A stretch of 64,000 nucleotides of DNA from Alkaliphilus transvaalensis ATCC 700919 (GTDB lineage Bacteria > Bacillota > Clostridia > Peptostreptococcales > Natronincolaceae): NCBI RefSeq assembly GCF_000621485.1, contig NZ_KK211286.1:124001-188000 (forward strand), read 5' to 3'. Positions 1 to 9,108 of this stretch are shown one piece after another. The first letter of the stretch is position 1. Each line of letters begins with the position of its first letter. The notes under the pieces were generated by a model. The model did not search any database. It was not told the DNA's origin and saw nothing but the letters and a program-made list of their open reading frames with translations. The translations under genes and the position numbers were made by a program.

Positions 1-266
1 ATAAACATTTGTAATTAGTATTAAAGTTTATAACAAAGCGACTGCCTCGAAATCTAAGATTTCGGCCATCTGCTTTTCACAATTGGCAACTTAGTTTTTA
101 TTTTTTGCATAAATCGAATATAAATTCATTGTTATGGTATTATGTAATTTCCTCAAGTCTATAGGTAAGCATTACATTAACATTATTTTAATGATTTTTA
201 GAAGGAAATCTATTATTAATGTTTAATTTTAGATAGAGTATAATAATTAAAACATGGGGTGAGAAT

Positions 267-689
267 ATGGAATTTAAGCAATTTGGCAATAAGTATATCT
301 TAAGATTAGACAAATCAGAAGAAATTGTAGCAACCCTAAAAAAGTTTTGCCAAGATCAAAATATTACCCTTGGTTGGGTAAAGGGAATTGGAGCAGTTAA
401 TCGAGTAAAGATAGGGTTATTTGAGACAGCAATTAAAGCCTATCATTCAACGATATTAGAAGGAGACTTTGAAATTACCAGCTTATTAGGAAATATCAGT
501 ACTATGAAGGGAGAGGTTTATCTACACCTTCATATCAATATATCCGACAATGAATACAAAACCTATGGGGGACACCTTAACGAAGGGGTAATTAGTGCAA
601 CAGGAGAATTTTTAATAGAATCAATAGAAGGAACTGTAGAACGTGCTTTTAATGAAGAGGCTGGATTAAACCTTTATCATTTTGATTAG
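267..689 (+). CDS. PPC/DUF296 domain protein
   Basis: A 140-residue protein that is almost entirely one PPC (DUF296) domain. In bacteria this fold occurs as stand-alone, putatively DNA-binding proteins of unknown target. Visible family marks are the central LHLHI histidine pair (about residues 86-90) and the GGHL motif (about 101-104), which in solved homologues lie at a metal site. There is no signal peptide or membrane segment, so it is probably cytosolic. The ATG is preceded by a GGGGTGAG ribosome binding site. It is a single-gene unit with a strong terminator 38 nt after the stop. The family is secure; the molecular role is not known. Confidence 0.85.
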   Translation: MEFKQFGNKYILRLDKSEEIVATLKKFCQDQNITLGWVKGIGAVNRVKIGLFETAIKAYHSTILEGDFEITSLLGNISTMKGEVYLHLHINISDNEYKTYGGHLNEGVISATGEFLIESIEGTVERAFNEEAGLNLYHFD

Positions 690-726
690 ATCTTCCTTCA
701 ATTATCCTTCATTTTAATTTTTAATG

Positions 727-754
727 CCACTATGATAGAATAGTGGTTTTTTTT
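727..754 (+). terminator. Intrinsic terminator of PPC gene
   Basis: A 7-bp perfect stem CCACTAT/ATAGTGG with a six-base loop, followed directly by eight T. Confidence 0.9.
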
Positions 755-789
755 CTGCTCTAACATTTAGAAGGGCAAATTTAATTATA

Positions 790-912
790 TTAGAATAAGA
801 GAACTTAGATAATGGGTTTCAACACAAGCAGATAACCATTTTAATTGAGTTTAATTGTGTAAGTGGCTTAGTATCTTTGCCTATTGTCATCCTATAAATC
901 TCCCGAAGAAAG
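790..912 (+). repeat. Dispersed intergenic element, copy A
   Basis: This stretch aligns with copy B (6735-6866), sharing blocks such as AATAAG-GAACTT, GTTTCAACA, GATAAC, TTGTGTAAG and CCTATAAATCT in the same order. ACACAA (822-827) can pair with TTGTGT (855-860). A short TAAG/CTTA hairpin sits in the middle. It lies between a terminator and the next promoter, like copy B. Whether it is an RNA, a mobile remnant or a regulatory DNA site is unknown. Confidence 0.55.
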
Positions 913-940
913 CTATAAAATTTTAAAAAAAGTTACAAAA

Positions 941-977
941 CCCTTTCCCCTGTGGGGGAGGGGTGATATAATATAAT
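941..977 (+). promoter_or_regulatory. osmC promoter with GC-rich inverted repeat
   Basis: Two overlapping TATAAT hexamers (967-972 and 972-977), the first with an extended TG, lie 49-59 nt before the ATG. The expected -35 region is occupied by a 10-bp inverted repeat CCCTTTCCCC / GGGGGAGGGG (two G-T pairs, three-base spacer). It is conspicuous in this AT-rich sequence and could be an operator. Regulator unknown. Confidence 0.55.
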
Positions 978-1025
978 TAAGAAAGACTAAATGACCATAA
1001 TGTAAAAATAAGGAGTGAATTGAAG

Positions 1026-1418
1026 ATGGCTTTAATAGAAGTAAGTTTTCCAGGAGGAAAACGAGTAGATGCCCATATGAAGGGTTTTAACATTGAAACA
1101 GATCAACCAGTCTATAGTGGTGGTGAAGGGGCAGCGCCAACTCCATTTGACTTATTCTTATCATCCATCGCCACCTGTGCAGGTATTTATGCCCTTGGAT
1201 TTTGTCAGAACAAAGGGTTAGATACAGAAGGATTAAAGTTGGAAATGGATATCCAGCAAAACCCCGATACAGGTTTAATTAGCGATATCGACTTAAAACT
1301 AACATTACCAGATGGATTCCCGATTAAATATAAAGAAGCAATATTGCGTTCAATTAACTTATGTGCAGTAAAGAAGCATATGATGACTCCGCCAGAGATT
1401 ACTGTTAAAACAATTTAG
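1026..1418 (+). CDS. OsmC/Ohr-family protein
   Basis: A 130-residue OsmC-like protein. OsmC/Ohr proteins are cytosolic dimeric thiol peroxidases that reduce organic hydroperoxides. The two redox cysteines expected in the family are present, Cys51 in SIATCAGIY and Cys113 in NLCAVKKH. The motif AAPTPFDLFLSS also fits. I chose ATG 1026, ten bases after AGGAG, over the in-frame TTG at 1020, which is too close to the ribosome binding site. It stands alone, with its own promoter and terminator. It lacks the longer N-terminal part of classical Ohr and is nearer to YhfA/OsmC-like small members, so the preferred substrate is uncertain. Confidence 0.85.
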   Translation: MALIEVSFPGGKRVDAHMKGFNIETDQPVYSGGEGAAPTPFDLFLSSIATCAGIYALGFCQNKGLDTEGLKLEMDIQQNPDTGLISDIDLKLTLPDGFPIKYKEAILRSINLCAVKKHMMTPPEITVKTI

Positions 1419-1471
1419 TGCTAATCAATAAATACTAATTTGATTTAGTATAATACCTTCTCTATATAGGG

Positions 1472-1498
1472 AGCTCCATATTTTTATATGGGGCTTTT
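1472..1498 (+). terminator. Intrinsic terminator of osmC
   Basis: A 10-bp stem AGCTCCATAT/ATATGGGGCT (one G-T pair) with a four-T loop, followed by TTTAAG and further T-rich sequence. Confidence 0.75.
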
Positions 1499-1527
1499 AA
1501 GTTTCTTTTAAATGCTTTTCTTTTTTG

Positions 1528-1558
1528 TTGAAATATACTGAAAATAAGGTAATATAAT
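1528..1558 (+). promoter_or_regulatory. Promoter of small membrane protein-ybjQ unit
   Basis: TTGAAA (1528-1533) and TATAAT (1553-1558), separated by 19 bases, 19 nt before the chosen start of the next gene. Confidence 0.5.
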
Positions 1559-1576
1559 ATATAAGGGGTGAAGAAA

Positions 1577-1804
1577 ATGAGAAAATATATTGCGGTAACA
1601 ATCATAGCACTCTTAGTAATTATATTCTTATCGATCTATGGATTGGCTGTATTATTTATCCCAGGCTATTCCCAGCTTTTTATCCTATTAAGAATTTTAA
1701 TTGGTGGCGGGATATTGATTGTTTTAATAACCTTTATTAAAGTTTATATTGAAAGAATAAAAGAAATCAAGGAGGAAGATGATGATGATCTTAGTAAATA
1801 CTGA
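1577..1804 (+). CDS. Small two-helix membrane protein
   Basis: A 75-residue hypothetical protein with two hydrophobic segments (about residues 3-26 and 32-54) and a highly charged tail rich in Glu and Asp, which suggests a small integral membrane protein with a cytosolic acidic tail. The ATG at 1577 is placed 8 bases after AAGGGG; the in-frame GTG at 1568 overlaps that ribosome binding site and is less likely. Its 3' end overlaps the ybjQ-like gene by 20 bases, so the two are translationally linked and may act together. No known family is recognised. Confidence 0.65.
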   Translation: MRKYIAVTIIALLVIIFLSIYGLAVLFIPGYSQLFILLRILIGGGILIVLITFIKVYIERIKEIKEEDDDDLSKY

Positions 1805-2102
1805 TTACATTAGTGGAAAAGAACTAGAAACTTTAGGACTGGTAAAGGGTTCAACTATTCAGGCTAAACATGTTGGAAAGGATATAGCTAGTGCATTTAA
1901 GGGATTAGTTGGTGGAGAACTTAAGGGTTATTCTGAAATGATAAACGAAGCTAGAGCAAAGGCTACAAAAAGAATGGTTGAAGAAGCAGCAACGATGGGT
2001 GCTGACGGTATCGTGAATATTAGGTATGCTTCAACGGCAGTTGCTCAAGGTGCAGCTGAGGTAATGGCTTATGGTACTGCAGTAAAGTTTATTAATAAAT
2101 AG
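1785..2102 (+). CDS. YbjQ/UPF0145 heavy-metal-binding domain protein
   Basis: A 105-residue protein of the YbjQ (UPF0145) family, small homopentameric-type proteins of unknown function sometimes named putative heavy-metal-binding. Recognisable features are the GKDI-SAFKGLVGGELKGYSEMI segment in the first half and GADGIVNIRY in the second. Three ATG codons occur in a row (1779, 1782, 1785); the last has the best spacing to GGAGG at 1771. It overlaps the upstream membrane protein gene and is followed by a terminator, so the pair forms one operon. Confidence 0.85.
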   Translation: MILVNTDYISGKELETLGLVKGSTIQAKHVGKDIASAFKGLVGGELKGYSEMINEARAKATKRMVEEAATMGADGIVNIRYASTAVAQGAAEVMAYGTAVKFINK

Positions 2103-2118
2103 AAAGAAAAATTAAAGC

Positions 2119-2150
2119 AAGACCTCCGTATTTGGGGGTCTTTACTATTT
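2119..2150 (+). terminator. Intrinsic terminator of ybjQ unit
   Basis: A 9-bp stem starting AAGACCTCC and closing GGGGGTCTT (one G-T pair) with a six-base loop, then a T-rich tail interrupted by AC. Confidence 0.75.
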
Positions 2151-2278
2151 ACTTTAGGGTGAAAATATGGCATAATAAAGAGTCGTGAATTTTTAAGATG
2201 TATTGGTTTAATCGATAAAATCGTTACTATATACATTAAAAAGTGATCAAAAATGATTTGAAAAAGTGAGGAGTTAAT

Positions 2279-3787
2279 ATGCAAATAGGATTTGACCATG
2301 AAAAGTATTTAGAAGAACAGTCGAAGTATATTTTAGAGAGAGTTAATCACTATGATAAGTTATATTTAGAGTTTGGTGGCAAGTTAATGTTCGACTTACA
2401 TGCAAAAAGGGTTTTACCGGGCTTTGACGAAAATGCTAAAATCAAGCTTTTACACAAGCTAAAAGAAAAAGTTGAAGTAATTATTTGCGTATATGCAGGT
2501 GATATCGAAAGAAACAAGATAAGAGGAGACTTTGGGATTACATACGATGTAGATACCCTAAGACTTATAGATGATCTAAGATCTTTCGAGCTTGACATTA
2601 ACAGTGTAGTTATCACCAGATATGATGGACAACCAGCAACTACTGTCTTCATTAATAAACTTGAAAGAAGAGGAATTAAAGTTTATACCCATCGTGCAAC
2701 CAAGGGGTACCCATCCGATGTTGATACAATTGTCAGTGACGAAGGATACGGTATGAACCCATATATCGAAACCTCCAAACCAATTGTTGTTGTAACCGCT
2801 CCAGGTCCAGGTAGTGGTAAATTAGCAACTTGTTTTAGTCAGCTCTACCATGAGCACAAGCGTGGTAACGTAGCTGGATATTCAAAGTTTGAAACCTTCC
2901 CTGTTTGGAATGTACCATTAAAACACCCATTAAATATTGCCTATGAAGCTGCAACAGTAGATTTAAAAGATGTTAATATGATAGATTCCTTTCATGTAGA
3001 TGCATATAATGAAATTACTGTTAACTATAATAGAGATATTGAAACGTTTCCGTTACTTAAAAGAATTTTAGAAAAAATTACTGGCAAAGAATCTATCTAT
3101 AAGTCTCCAACAGATATGGGAGTCAATAGAGTAGGATTTGGAATTACCGATGATGAACTTGTTAAAGAAGCTTCAAGACAAGAAATTATTAGAAGATATT
3201 TTAAAACAGAATGCGAATATAAAAAAGGTTATGTAGATAAAGATACCTTTGAAAGAGTAAAACTTATTATGGAAGAACTGAATCTGAAGCAAGAAGATCG
3301 TAAAGTTGTTGTACCAGCTAGAGATAGAGCGGTTAAACTAAAAGAAGAGTCTACTAAAACCGAAGTTTGCCCTGCTTTAGCTATTGAACTTCATGATGGA
3401 ACAATTTTAACTGGAAAAGGTTCAGATTTGATGACTGCTACAGCAGCTGTAGTATTAAACGCAGTAAAGTATCTTGCTAATATTTCAGATGAGATCCACC
3501 TTTTATCACCAGTAATTCTAGAACCTATTAAAAAATTAAAGTCTAAGACTTTAGGAAGTAAAAGTCCAGCATTGAATTGCGAAGAGATATTAATTGCTTT
3601 AAGTATCTGTGCTGCAACAAACCCTACCGCTCAAGTAGCGATGGACAAGCTGGCATTCCTTAAAGATTGTAAGGCCCATTCAACAACTATCTTAAGTTTA
3701 AGTGACGAAGAAACATTTAGAAACTTAGGCATAGATATTACTAGTGATCCTTACTATTCAACAGAAAATTTATACTATAATAATTAG
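2279..3787 (+). CDS. DUF1846 domain-containing protein
   Basis: A 502-residue protein that matches the full length of the DUF1846 family, common in Firmicutes and without an established function. The N-terminal block ([19 protein letters not shown], then [16 protein letters not shown]) and the central [20 protein letters not shown] block are typical. The latter looks like a phosphate-binding glycine loop, suggesting nucleotide or phospho-substrate binding, but that is inference. There are no membrane segments. The ATG follows a GTGAGGAG site. It is monocistronic, closed by a strong terminator. A role in nucleotide or cofactor metabolism is only a guess. Confidence 0.9.
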   Translation: MQIGFDHEKYLEEQSKYILERVNHYDKLYLEFGGKLMFDLHAKRVLPGFDENAKIKLLHKLKEKVEVIICVYAGDIERNKIRGDFGITYDVDTLRLIDDLRSFELDINSVVITRYDGQPATTVFINKLERRGIKVYTHRATKGYPSDVDTIVSDEGYGMNPYIETSKPIVVVTAPGPGSGKLATCFSQLYHEHKRGNVAGYSKFETFPVWNVPLKHPLNIAYEAATVDLKDVNMIDSFHVDAYNEITVNYNRDIETFPLLKRILEKITGKESIYKSPTDMGVNRVGFGITDDELVKEASRQEIIRRYFKTECEYKKGYVDKDTFERVKLIMEELNLKQEDRKVVVPARDRAVKLKEESTKTEVCPALAIELHDGTILTGKGSDLMTATAAVVLNAVKYLANISDEIHLLSPVILEPIKKLKSKTLGSKSPALNCEEILIALSICAATNPTAQVAMDKLAFLKDCKAHSTTILSLSDEETFRNLGIDITSDPYYSTENLYYNN

Positions 3788-3805
3788 ATTTTTTCTCCAA
3801 TTATA

Positions 3806-3850
3806 AACAGTAGCGCCACGTACTAATTAGACGTTGTGCTGCTGTTTTTC
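3806..3850 (+). terminator. Intrinsic terminator of DUF1846 gene
   Basis: A long, nearly continuous 16-bp stem from AACAGTAGCG to GCTGCTGTT, with two G-T pairs and one mismatch, followed by a T-rich tract. Confidence 0.8.
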
Positions 3851-3951
3851 TTCTTTTGGTTTTTGCTTTTTCTTTTATTATATGATAAGTTATTTTAGAG
3901 TCGGATAACAATTTATGTTGAATAAATGCAGATTTAAAGTGAGGAGAAACC

Positions 3952-5781
3952 ATGAATATACAAGATGAATTAAGAAGGTACTTCGGGTATGATACCTTTA
4001 GGCAGGGACAAGAGGAAATTGTGAAGTGGATACTAAAGGGAAAAGATGTTTTAGGAATTATGCCAACTGGTGGTGGTAAGTCTTTGTGCTATCAATTACC
4101 TGCAGTTATGATGACGGGAATAACAATTGTTATCTCGCCCCTCATTTCCCTCATGAAGGATCAAGTAGACTCCTTAAATGAAATAGGTATACCAGTCACA
4201 AGTTTAAATAGTACCTTAGATCAAGATTCTTTTATTCAGAGAATAAATGAAATTAAGTTAAATCAATATAAGATTATATTCGTTGCTCCAGAACGACTAA
4301 ATACTAAAATGTTTCTTGATATCATCAAAGGGATTGAAGTATCCTTTATTGCCATAGATGAAGCCCATTGTATTAGTCAATGGGGCCATGATTTTAGACC
4401 AAGTTATAGTGAAATTCCTAAATTTATTAAAAGTCTTACCTCTAGGCCTGTTGTAGCCGCCTTTACTGCTACGGCAACCCAAGAAATAACATTAGAAATT
4501 AAGAAACTAATTGGTTTAATTAATCCACTAGAGATTACAACGGGATTTGACCGACCTAATTTATTCTACCGAGTAGTTAAAGTAGGGAACAAAAATAGTT
4601 ATTTAATAAATTATTTAAAGGAAAATTATCAAAATGATCCAGGTATTATTTATTGTGCTACTAGAAAAACAGTTGAATCCCTAGTATCAAAGCTACAGGA
4701 AAGTGGATTTTCAGTTAGGGGTTATCACGGGGGGATGGATGCTGAAAGTAGGGAAAGAACCCAAGAAGACTTCATGTATAATAGAGCTCGATTGATAGTT
4801 GCAACCAATGCCTTTGGTATGGGAATCGATAAACCTGATGTAAGGTTTGTAATTCATTTTAATATGCCAAAAAATATGGAGGCCTATTATCAAGAAGCAG
4901 GAAGGGCTGGAAGAGATGGTGAGGATAGTCAGTGTATTTTAATGTATTCACCATCTGATGTAGTAAAGCAAAAATTAATTATGGAAAGTGAATACATATT
5001 ACCAGAAAGACTAGCACTACAATATAAAAATCTTCAATATTTAATTGATTTTTGCCATACCAATGATTGTTTAAGAAATAAGATATTAACATATTTTGAT
5101 GAAGTGGTAATGGAGGAATACTGTGGAAATTGTAGTAACTGCTTAGATCAGTCAGAGATGGTGGATATTACCTTAGAAGCACAAAAAGTCCTATCTTGTA
5201 TTTATCGAGTTAAGCAGCGCTATGGTATAAATATTGTAATACAGGTCTTAAGGGGTTCAAAGAGTAAAAAATTGACTCAGCAGGGATTAGACCTAGTTTC
5301 TACCTACGGAATCATGAAGGAATACAGTGAAGAGGCAGTAAGGGAAATAATTATGACTTTAGTTTCTAGAGGCTATATTCATGTTACCGCAGATCAATTT
5401 CCCGTATTGAAGCTTACAGCTAAATGCCGAGAAGTATTACAAGGTGATGTTAAGGTGATGCATAAAAAAGCACTAGTTGAAGCTAAGACAATGAATTCTG
5501 CTAAGAAAAAAGCTACAGGAGTTAAAGGACCTATAGAAGATTACAATGAAGATTTATATCACCTTTTAAAGGAGTTAAGGGGAGAACTCTCTAAGGAAAA
5601 AAAACTACCACCTTTTATGATATTTCATGATAAGTCACTAAAGGAAATGGCAGCTGTGTTCCCTAAGACAAAAGAATCCCTACTGACAATTGATGGAGTA
5701 GGGTTAAAGAAGTTTGAGAACTATGGAAATCGATTTATCCAGCTTATTGAGGATTACTGTAGTAAAAATAAAATAACTTAG
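3952..5781 (+). CDS. recQ: ATP-dependent DNA helicase RecQ
   Basis: A 609-residue RecQ helicase, a 3'-5' superfamily 2 enzyme that unwinds recombination intermediates and works with RecF-pathway proteins. Visible parts are the Walker A loop TGGGKS (Lys43), the DEAH box (residues 136-139), the QAGRAGRDG motif VI with its arginine finger, the zinc-binding cysteines (C-H-TND-C followed by CGNCSNC), a winged-helix RQC region (about 400-515) and a C-terminal HRDC domain (about 530-605). This is the usual E. coli-type length and order. ATG follows GAGGAG. It forms a single-gene unit. Confidence 0.97.
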   Translation: MNIQDELRRYFGYDTFRQGQEEIVKWILKGKDVLGIMPTGGGKSLCYQLPAVMMTGITIVISPLISLMKDQVDSLNEIGIPVTSLNSTLDQDSFIQRINEIKLNQYKIIFVAPERLNTKMFLDIIKGIEVSFIAIDEAHCISQWGHDFRPSYSEIPKFIKSLTSRPVVAAFTATATQEITLEIKKLIGLINPLEITTGFDRPNLFYRVVKVGNKNSYLINYLKENYQNDPGIIYCATRKTVESLVSKLQESGFSVRGYHGGMDAESRERTQEDFMYNRARLIVATNAFGMGIDKPDVRFVIHFNMPKNMEAYYQEAGRAGRDGEDSQCILMYSPSDVVKQKLIMESEYILPERLALQYKNLQYLIDFCHTNDCLRNKILTYFDEVVMEEYCGNCSNCLDQSEMVDITLEAQKVLSCIYRVKQRYGINIVIQVLRGSKSKKLTQQGLDLVSTYGIMKEYSEEAVREIIMTLVSRGYIHVTADQFPVLKLTAKCREVLQGDVKVMHKKALVEAKTMNSAKKKATGVKGPIEDYNEDLYHLLKELRGELSKEKKLPPFMIFHDKSLKEMAAVFPKTKESLLTIDGVGLKKFENYGNRFIQLIEDYCSKNKIT

Positions 5782-5926
5782 ATAATAGGGTTAGTGTGAT
5801 CTCTCAGCTGACTAGATATAATATACATTTTTTTCTATATTTTTAACATTTATATGTGGATTTTTTAACTGATTAAATAGATAATATTGCAGATAAAAAT
5901 TATTGTAGAATAATTAAATAATGTAA

Positions 5927-5955
5927 TTGACTTTGTGACAGAAAAATGATTAAAT
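5927..5955 (+). promoter_or_regulatory. Promoter of HAD hydrolase gene
   Basis: TTGACT (5927-5932), a 17-base spacer and TTAAAT (5950-5955), 58 nt before the start codon. Confidence 0.5.
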
Positions 5956-6012
5956 TATTTTTAAGCTAAAGGAAATTTGTATATTTATAGATTGTAATTA
6001 GGGGGAAATGTT

Positions 6013-6648
6013 TTGATAAAACATGTTGTATTTGATTTTGATGGTACAATTGCAGATTCTTTGGGGTTAGCTTTTGAAATTTATAATGAATACTCACAAA
6101 AATATCATTATAGACAAGTAACTATGGAGGAATTAAAAGGTCTCATGAATCTTCCGATTAAACAAAGGCTAAAGAAAGTAGGAATTCCCTTTTATAAGGT
6201 GCCTAAAATTCTACTAGAGTGTACGGTAAAATATAGACAATTAATTGGTAATATTAAGGTATTTGATCATATACTAGAACTGGTAGCTAATCTAAAAAAA
6301 GATGGTCTTAGTACCTCTATTATATCTTCTAATTCGGTAGAAAACATTGAGGTTTTTTTAAGAAATAATGAAATTGATGTTTTCGATAGAATTATCTCTT
6401 CTAATAATCTTTTTGGTAAAGATAAAACCATAAAGAAGTATCTTAAGCAAACAAACCTTAAAGCAGATGAAATTGTTTATGTAGGTGATGAACTTCGAGA
6501 TGTTGAAGCATGTAAACGAGTATCGGTTAAAATGATTGCAGTTACATGGGGTTATGATTTATCAGAGTTGTTGAAGAGTGGTGGTCCTGACTATGTTGTT
6601 GAAAAACCTCAAGAAATTTTTGATATTGTAAAAACACTAAATGTATAG
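6013..6648 (+). CDS. HAD-superfamily hydrolase, phosphoglycolate phosphatase-like
   Basis: A 211-residue HAD subfamily IA phosphatase. The nucleophile motif I is DFDGT (Asp8 and Asp10 region). Motif II is the serine in SIISSNS (about residues 99-105), the motif III lysine is in GKDKTIKKY, and motif IV is YVGDELRDVEAC, with an alpha-helical cap of the C1 type between motifs I and II. Substrate cannot be read from sequence; phosphoglycolate or a small sugar phosphate is likely by family. Translation starts at a TTG eight bases after GGGGG; the nearby ATG at 6008 is followed by an immediate stop. It is followed by a very strong terminator. Confidence 0.88.
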   Translation: MIKHVVFDFDGTIADSLGLAFEIYNEYSQKYHYRQVTMEELKGLMNLPIKQRLKKVGIPFYKVPKILLECTVKYRQLIGNIKVFDHILELVANLKKDGLSTSIISSNSVENIEVFLRNNEIDVFDRIISSNNLFGKDKTIKKYLKQTNLKADEIVYVGDELRDVEACKRVSVKMIAVTWGYDLSELLKSGGPDYVVEKPQEIFDIVKTLNV

Positions 6649-6652
6649 AACT

Positions 6653-6704
6653 CCCTTATAGCAAACAGATTAAGTTAATAACTGCTTGCTATAAGGGCTT
6701 TTTT
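6653..6704 (+). terminator. Intrinsic terminator of HAD gene
   Basis: A perfect 12-bp stem CCCTTATAGCAA / TTGCTATAAGGG followed by C and six T. Confidence 0.92.
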
Positions 6705-6734
6705 AATGAATAGGAATGCTACACTTAAATTATT

Positions 6735-6866
6735 TTAAAATAAGGGAACTTTATGTAATGAGTTTCAACATAGTTTCAACATAAGGAGATAACTAGTTTA
6801 ATTGGATTAAATTGTGTAAGCTTACAGTTTCTTCATCTAAAGTCAACCTATAAATCTTTCAAAAAG
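6735..6866 (+). repeat. Dispersed intergenic element, copy B
   Basis: Aligns with copy A (790-912) and, in its 3' half, with copy C (11287-11420). It carries a local duplication of AGTTTCAACATA (two copies near 6760-6783). ACATAA (6779-6784) can pair with TTGTGT (6812-6817) through one U-G pair where copy A has C-G. A TGTAAGCTTACA palindrome sits in the centre, and TTCTTC/GAAGAA arms flank a conserved ATCTAAAGTCAACC stretch. Confidence 0.55.
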
Positions 6867-6966
6867 AAGAATTTGCTTTGTTAGAACATTGATCAATGAC
6901 CATAGGGGAAAGTGGAAAAACCATTAGAAAAGTTTTACTTACTAGAAGAAAGTCTATAAATATTTT

Positions 6967-6975
6967 TGATATAAT
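6967..6975 (+). promoter_or_regulatory. Extended -10 promoter of TetM-like gene
   Basis: TGATATAAT, a TG-extended perfect -10 hexamer, 30 nt before the start codon. No good -35 hexamer is visible at 16-18 bases upstream. Confidence 0.5.
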
Positions 6976-7004
6976 AGACCTAATAGAAATATAGGGGTGA
7001 AGAA

Positions 7005-8969
7005 ATGAAAAAAACCATAGGTATATTAGCCCATGTTGATGCAGGGAAAACCACCTTTGCAGAGGAATTATTATATATTACAAAGAGTATTCGACAAAAA
7101 GGTAGGGTAGATCATAAAGATGCTTTTTTAGATAGTCACCATATAGAAAAAGAGCGGGGGATAACAGTTTTTTCAGATGAAGCCTCATTTACATACAATG
7201 GCTCACAATACTATTTGGTGGATACTCCTGGTCATGTGGATTTTTCACCTGAGATGGAAAGAGCAATTCAAATAATGGATTATGCAATTATAATAATAAG
7301 TGCAGTAGAAGGGATTCAAGGACATACTGAAACAGTTTGGCAACTTTTGCAGAAACATAAGGTACCAACCTTCTTTTTCATCAATAAAATAGATCGGGTT
7401 GGTGCTGATGTTGTGCAAGTATTAGAAGATATTCGTGTTAATCTTACGGCAGATGTCATCGATATCAATAATTCTTTTAGGGACAGTATGCTAACAGAAG
7501 AGCTAATTGAGTCAATAGCAGAAAGAGATGAATTTCTACTAGAAACATATATGAATGTTGGTTATGAGAAGACATTATGGGTAAATAAAATGAGGGAGAT
7601 GATTACTAAGCGGATTGTGTTCCCATGCTGCAATGGTTCTGCATTACAAGGAAAGGGTATTATTGAGTTTTTAGAGAAACTAGACAAATTAACTGAGACA
7701 AGCTATAAGAATAGTAGTCAATTTGCTGGTAGGGTTTATAAAATACGCTATGATGAAAATGAAGTAAGAATAACCTATATTAAAGCATTACAAGGAACAA
7801 CCAAGCTAAGGGAGTTTATCAGTTATTTAGATGATGATGGTAAGGAAACTAGCGAAAGAATAACCCAAATACGTCGCTATAATGGTAATAAGTATCAACT
7901 TGTGGACCACGTATCAGCTGGAGAGTTATTTGCTGTAGTGGGCATATCAAAAGCTAAGGTGGGAACAGGTATAGGTGGCTTAAGGGAAAAAATTGATTAT
8001 GATTTGATCCCTACTCTACGAACAAAAGTCATTTTTGATAGTACCCTTAATATTAAAGATGTGTTGAAGGTCTTTAGAATTTTAGAGGCAGAAGACCCCT
8101 CCCTTAACGTTACCTGGGAAGAAGGACTTCAAGAAATTCATCTTCATGTTATGGGGGTTATTCAACTGGAAGTATTAGAAAAACTAGTAATGGATCGATT
8201 TAAGGTCAAAATTTCCTTTGGAGAACCTAAAATAATTTATAAAGAAACAATTGAAAATACAGTAGAAGGTTATGGGCATTTTGAACCTCTAGGGCATTAT
8301 GCTGAGGTTCATTTGAAGCTGGAGCCTGGAGAAAGAAATAGTGGGATTAGCTTCGTAAATAAGTGTCACGCCGATGATCTTACTATAGGTCACCAGAATT
8401 TAATTAAGCATCATATTTTTGAAAGAAGTCATAGGGGAATTTTAATTGGTGGTAGCCTTACAGATATTAAAATAACCCTTTTAACAGGAAGGGCCCATAA
8501 TAAGCATACAAGTGGTGGGGATTTTAGAGAAGCTACCTACAGAGGCCTTCGACAAGGACTTGAGAAGGCTAATAACCTTATTTTAGAGCCCTACTATTAC
8601 TTTACAATTAAAGTTGATATTGACCATATAGGTAGAGTGCTTTCCGACCTACAAAGCTTTTATGGAACATTTGATCCACCAAATATATCAGGTAATAAAG
8701 CAGTAGTGACAGGAAAAGCGCCGGTTAAGACAATTATGAGCTATAGTATGGAACTAGCCGCCTTTACTCAAGGAAAAGGTAGTATTAACTTAATTTATGC
8801 AGGATATTACCCCTGTCATAATGAAGAGGAGGTGATAGAAGAGACTAATTATGATAAAAACAAAGATCCAGAGTATTCTTCAACATCAATTTTTTGTTCG
8901 AAGGGGCAAGGTTACAGGGTAGAATGGCAGGAGGTAGAAGATCATCTCCATTGCACTAAAAGACCATAA
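7005..8969 (+). CDS. TetM/TetO-like ribosomal protection GTPase
   Basis: A 654-residue EF-G-like GTPase of the TetM/TetO/OtrA type. Such proteins bind the ribosome and eject tetracycline using GTP; many clostridial chromosomal homologues are untested. The G motifs are AHVDAGKTT (residues 9-17), DTPGHVDF and NKIDR, followed by EF-G-like domains II-V. The length fits the ribosomal-protection group rather than EF-G, which is about 690 residues. The last residues (VEDHLHCTKRP) do not resemble the usual Tet(M) tail, so it is a divergent member. The ATG follows AGGGGTGAAG. A resistance function, another translation-rescue role or a cryptic role are all possible. Confidence 0.82.
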   Translation: MKKTIGILAHVDAGKTTFAEELLYITKSIRQKGRVDHKDAFLDSHHIEKERGITVFSDEASFTYNGSQYYLVDTPGHVDFSPEMERAIQIMDYAIIIISAVEGIQGHTETVWQLLQKHKVPTFFFINKIDRVGADVVQVLEDIRVNLTADVIDINNSFRDSMLTEELIESIAERDEFLLETYMNVGYEKTLWVNKMREMITKRIVFPCCNGSALQGKGIIEFLEKLDKLTETSYKNSSQFAGRVYKIRYDENEVRITYIKALQGTTKLREFISYLDDDGKETSERITQIRRYNGNKYQLVDHVSAGELFAVVGISKAKVGTGIGGLREKIDYDLIPTLRTKVIFDSTLNIKDVLKVFRILEAEDPSLNVTWEEGLQEIHLHVMGVIQLEVLEKLVMDRFKVKISFGEPKIIYKETIENTVEGYGHFEPLGHYAEVHLKLEPGERNSGISFVNKCHADDLTIGHQNLIKHHIFERSHRGILIGGSLTDIKITLLTGRAHNKHTSGGDFREATYRGLRQGLEKANNLILEPYYYFTIKVDIDHIGRVLSDLQSFYGTFDPPNISGNKAVVTGKAPVKTIMSYSMELAAFTQGKGSINLIYAGYYPCHNEEEVIEETNYDKNKDPEYSSTSIFCSKGQGYRVEWQEVEDHLHCTKRP

Positions 8970-9108
8970 ACCATTTGTAAAAATATACAAAAATTAGGAT
9001 ATTGAAGACTTTTCAGTATAATTATTTACTTAGCATCATATTTTACTGTAGATACTTGAATTGAACAAAAAACGAACTAATATTGGTTGTACAAAGGGGA
9101 TAATGGTT

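Larger units (their letters stand above)
690..1025. other. Intergenic region before osmC
   Basis: This 336-nt gap contains, in order, the terminator of the PPC gene, copy A of a dispersed imperfect repeat (about 790-912), a GC-rich inverted repeat (941-963), an overlapping pair of -10 hexamers (967-977) and the osmC ribosome binding site. I see no credible coding sequence in it. Confidence 0.7.
6649..7004. other. Intergenic region before TetM-like gene
   Basis: This 356-nt gap holds the HAD terminator, copy B of the dispersed repeat (6735-6866) and an extended -10 promoter. Between 6870 and 6960 I see no ORF and no obvious hairpin with a T run, and no leader peptide of the tet(M) type. Confidence 0.6.

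Noticed and set aside
48-64. A 7-bp hairpin CGAAATC-TAA-GATTTCG near the left edge that could be a terminator
   Set aside because: No T run follows and no gene end is visible beside it; too little sequence upstream to judge.
2069-2652. Minus-strand frames of 76 and 100 residues
   Set aside because: They lie opposite the DUF1846 gene and its upstream region, have no ribosome binding site and resemble no protein.
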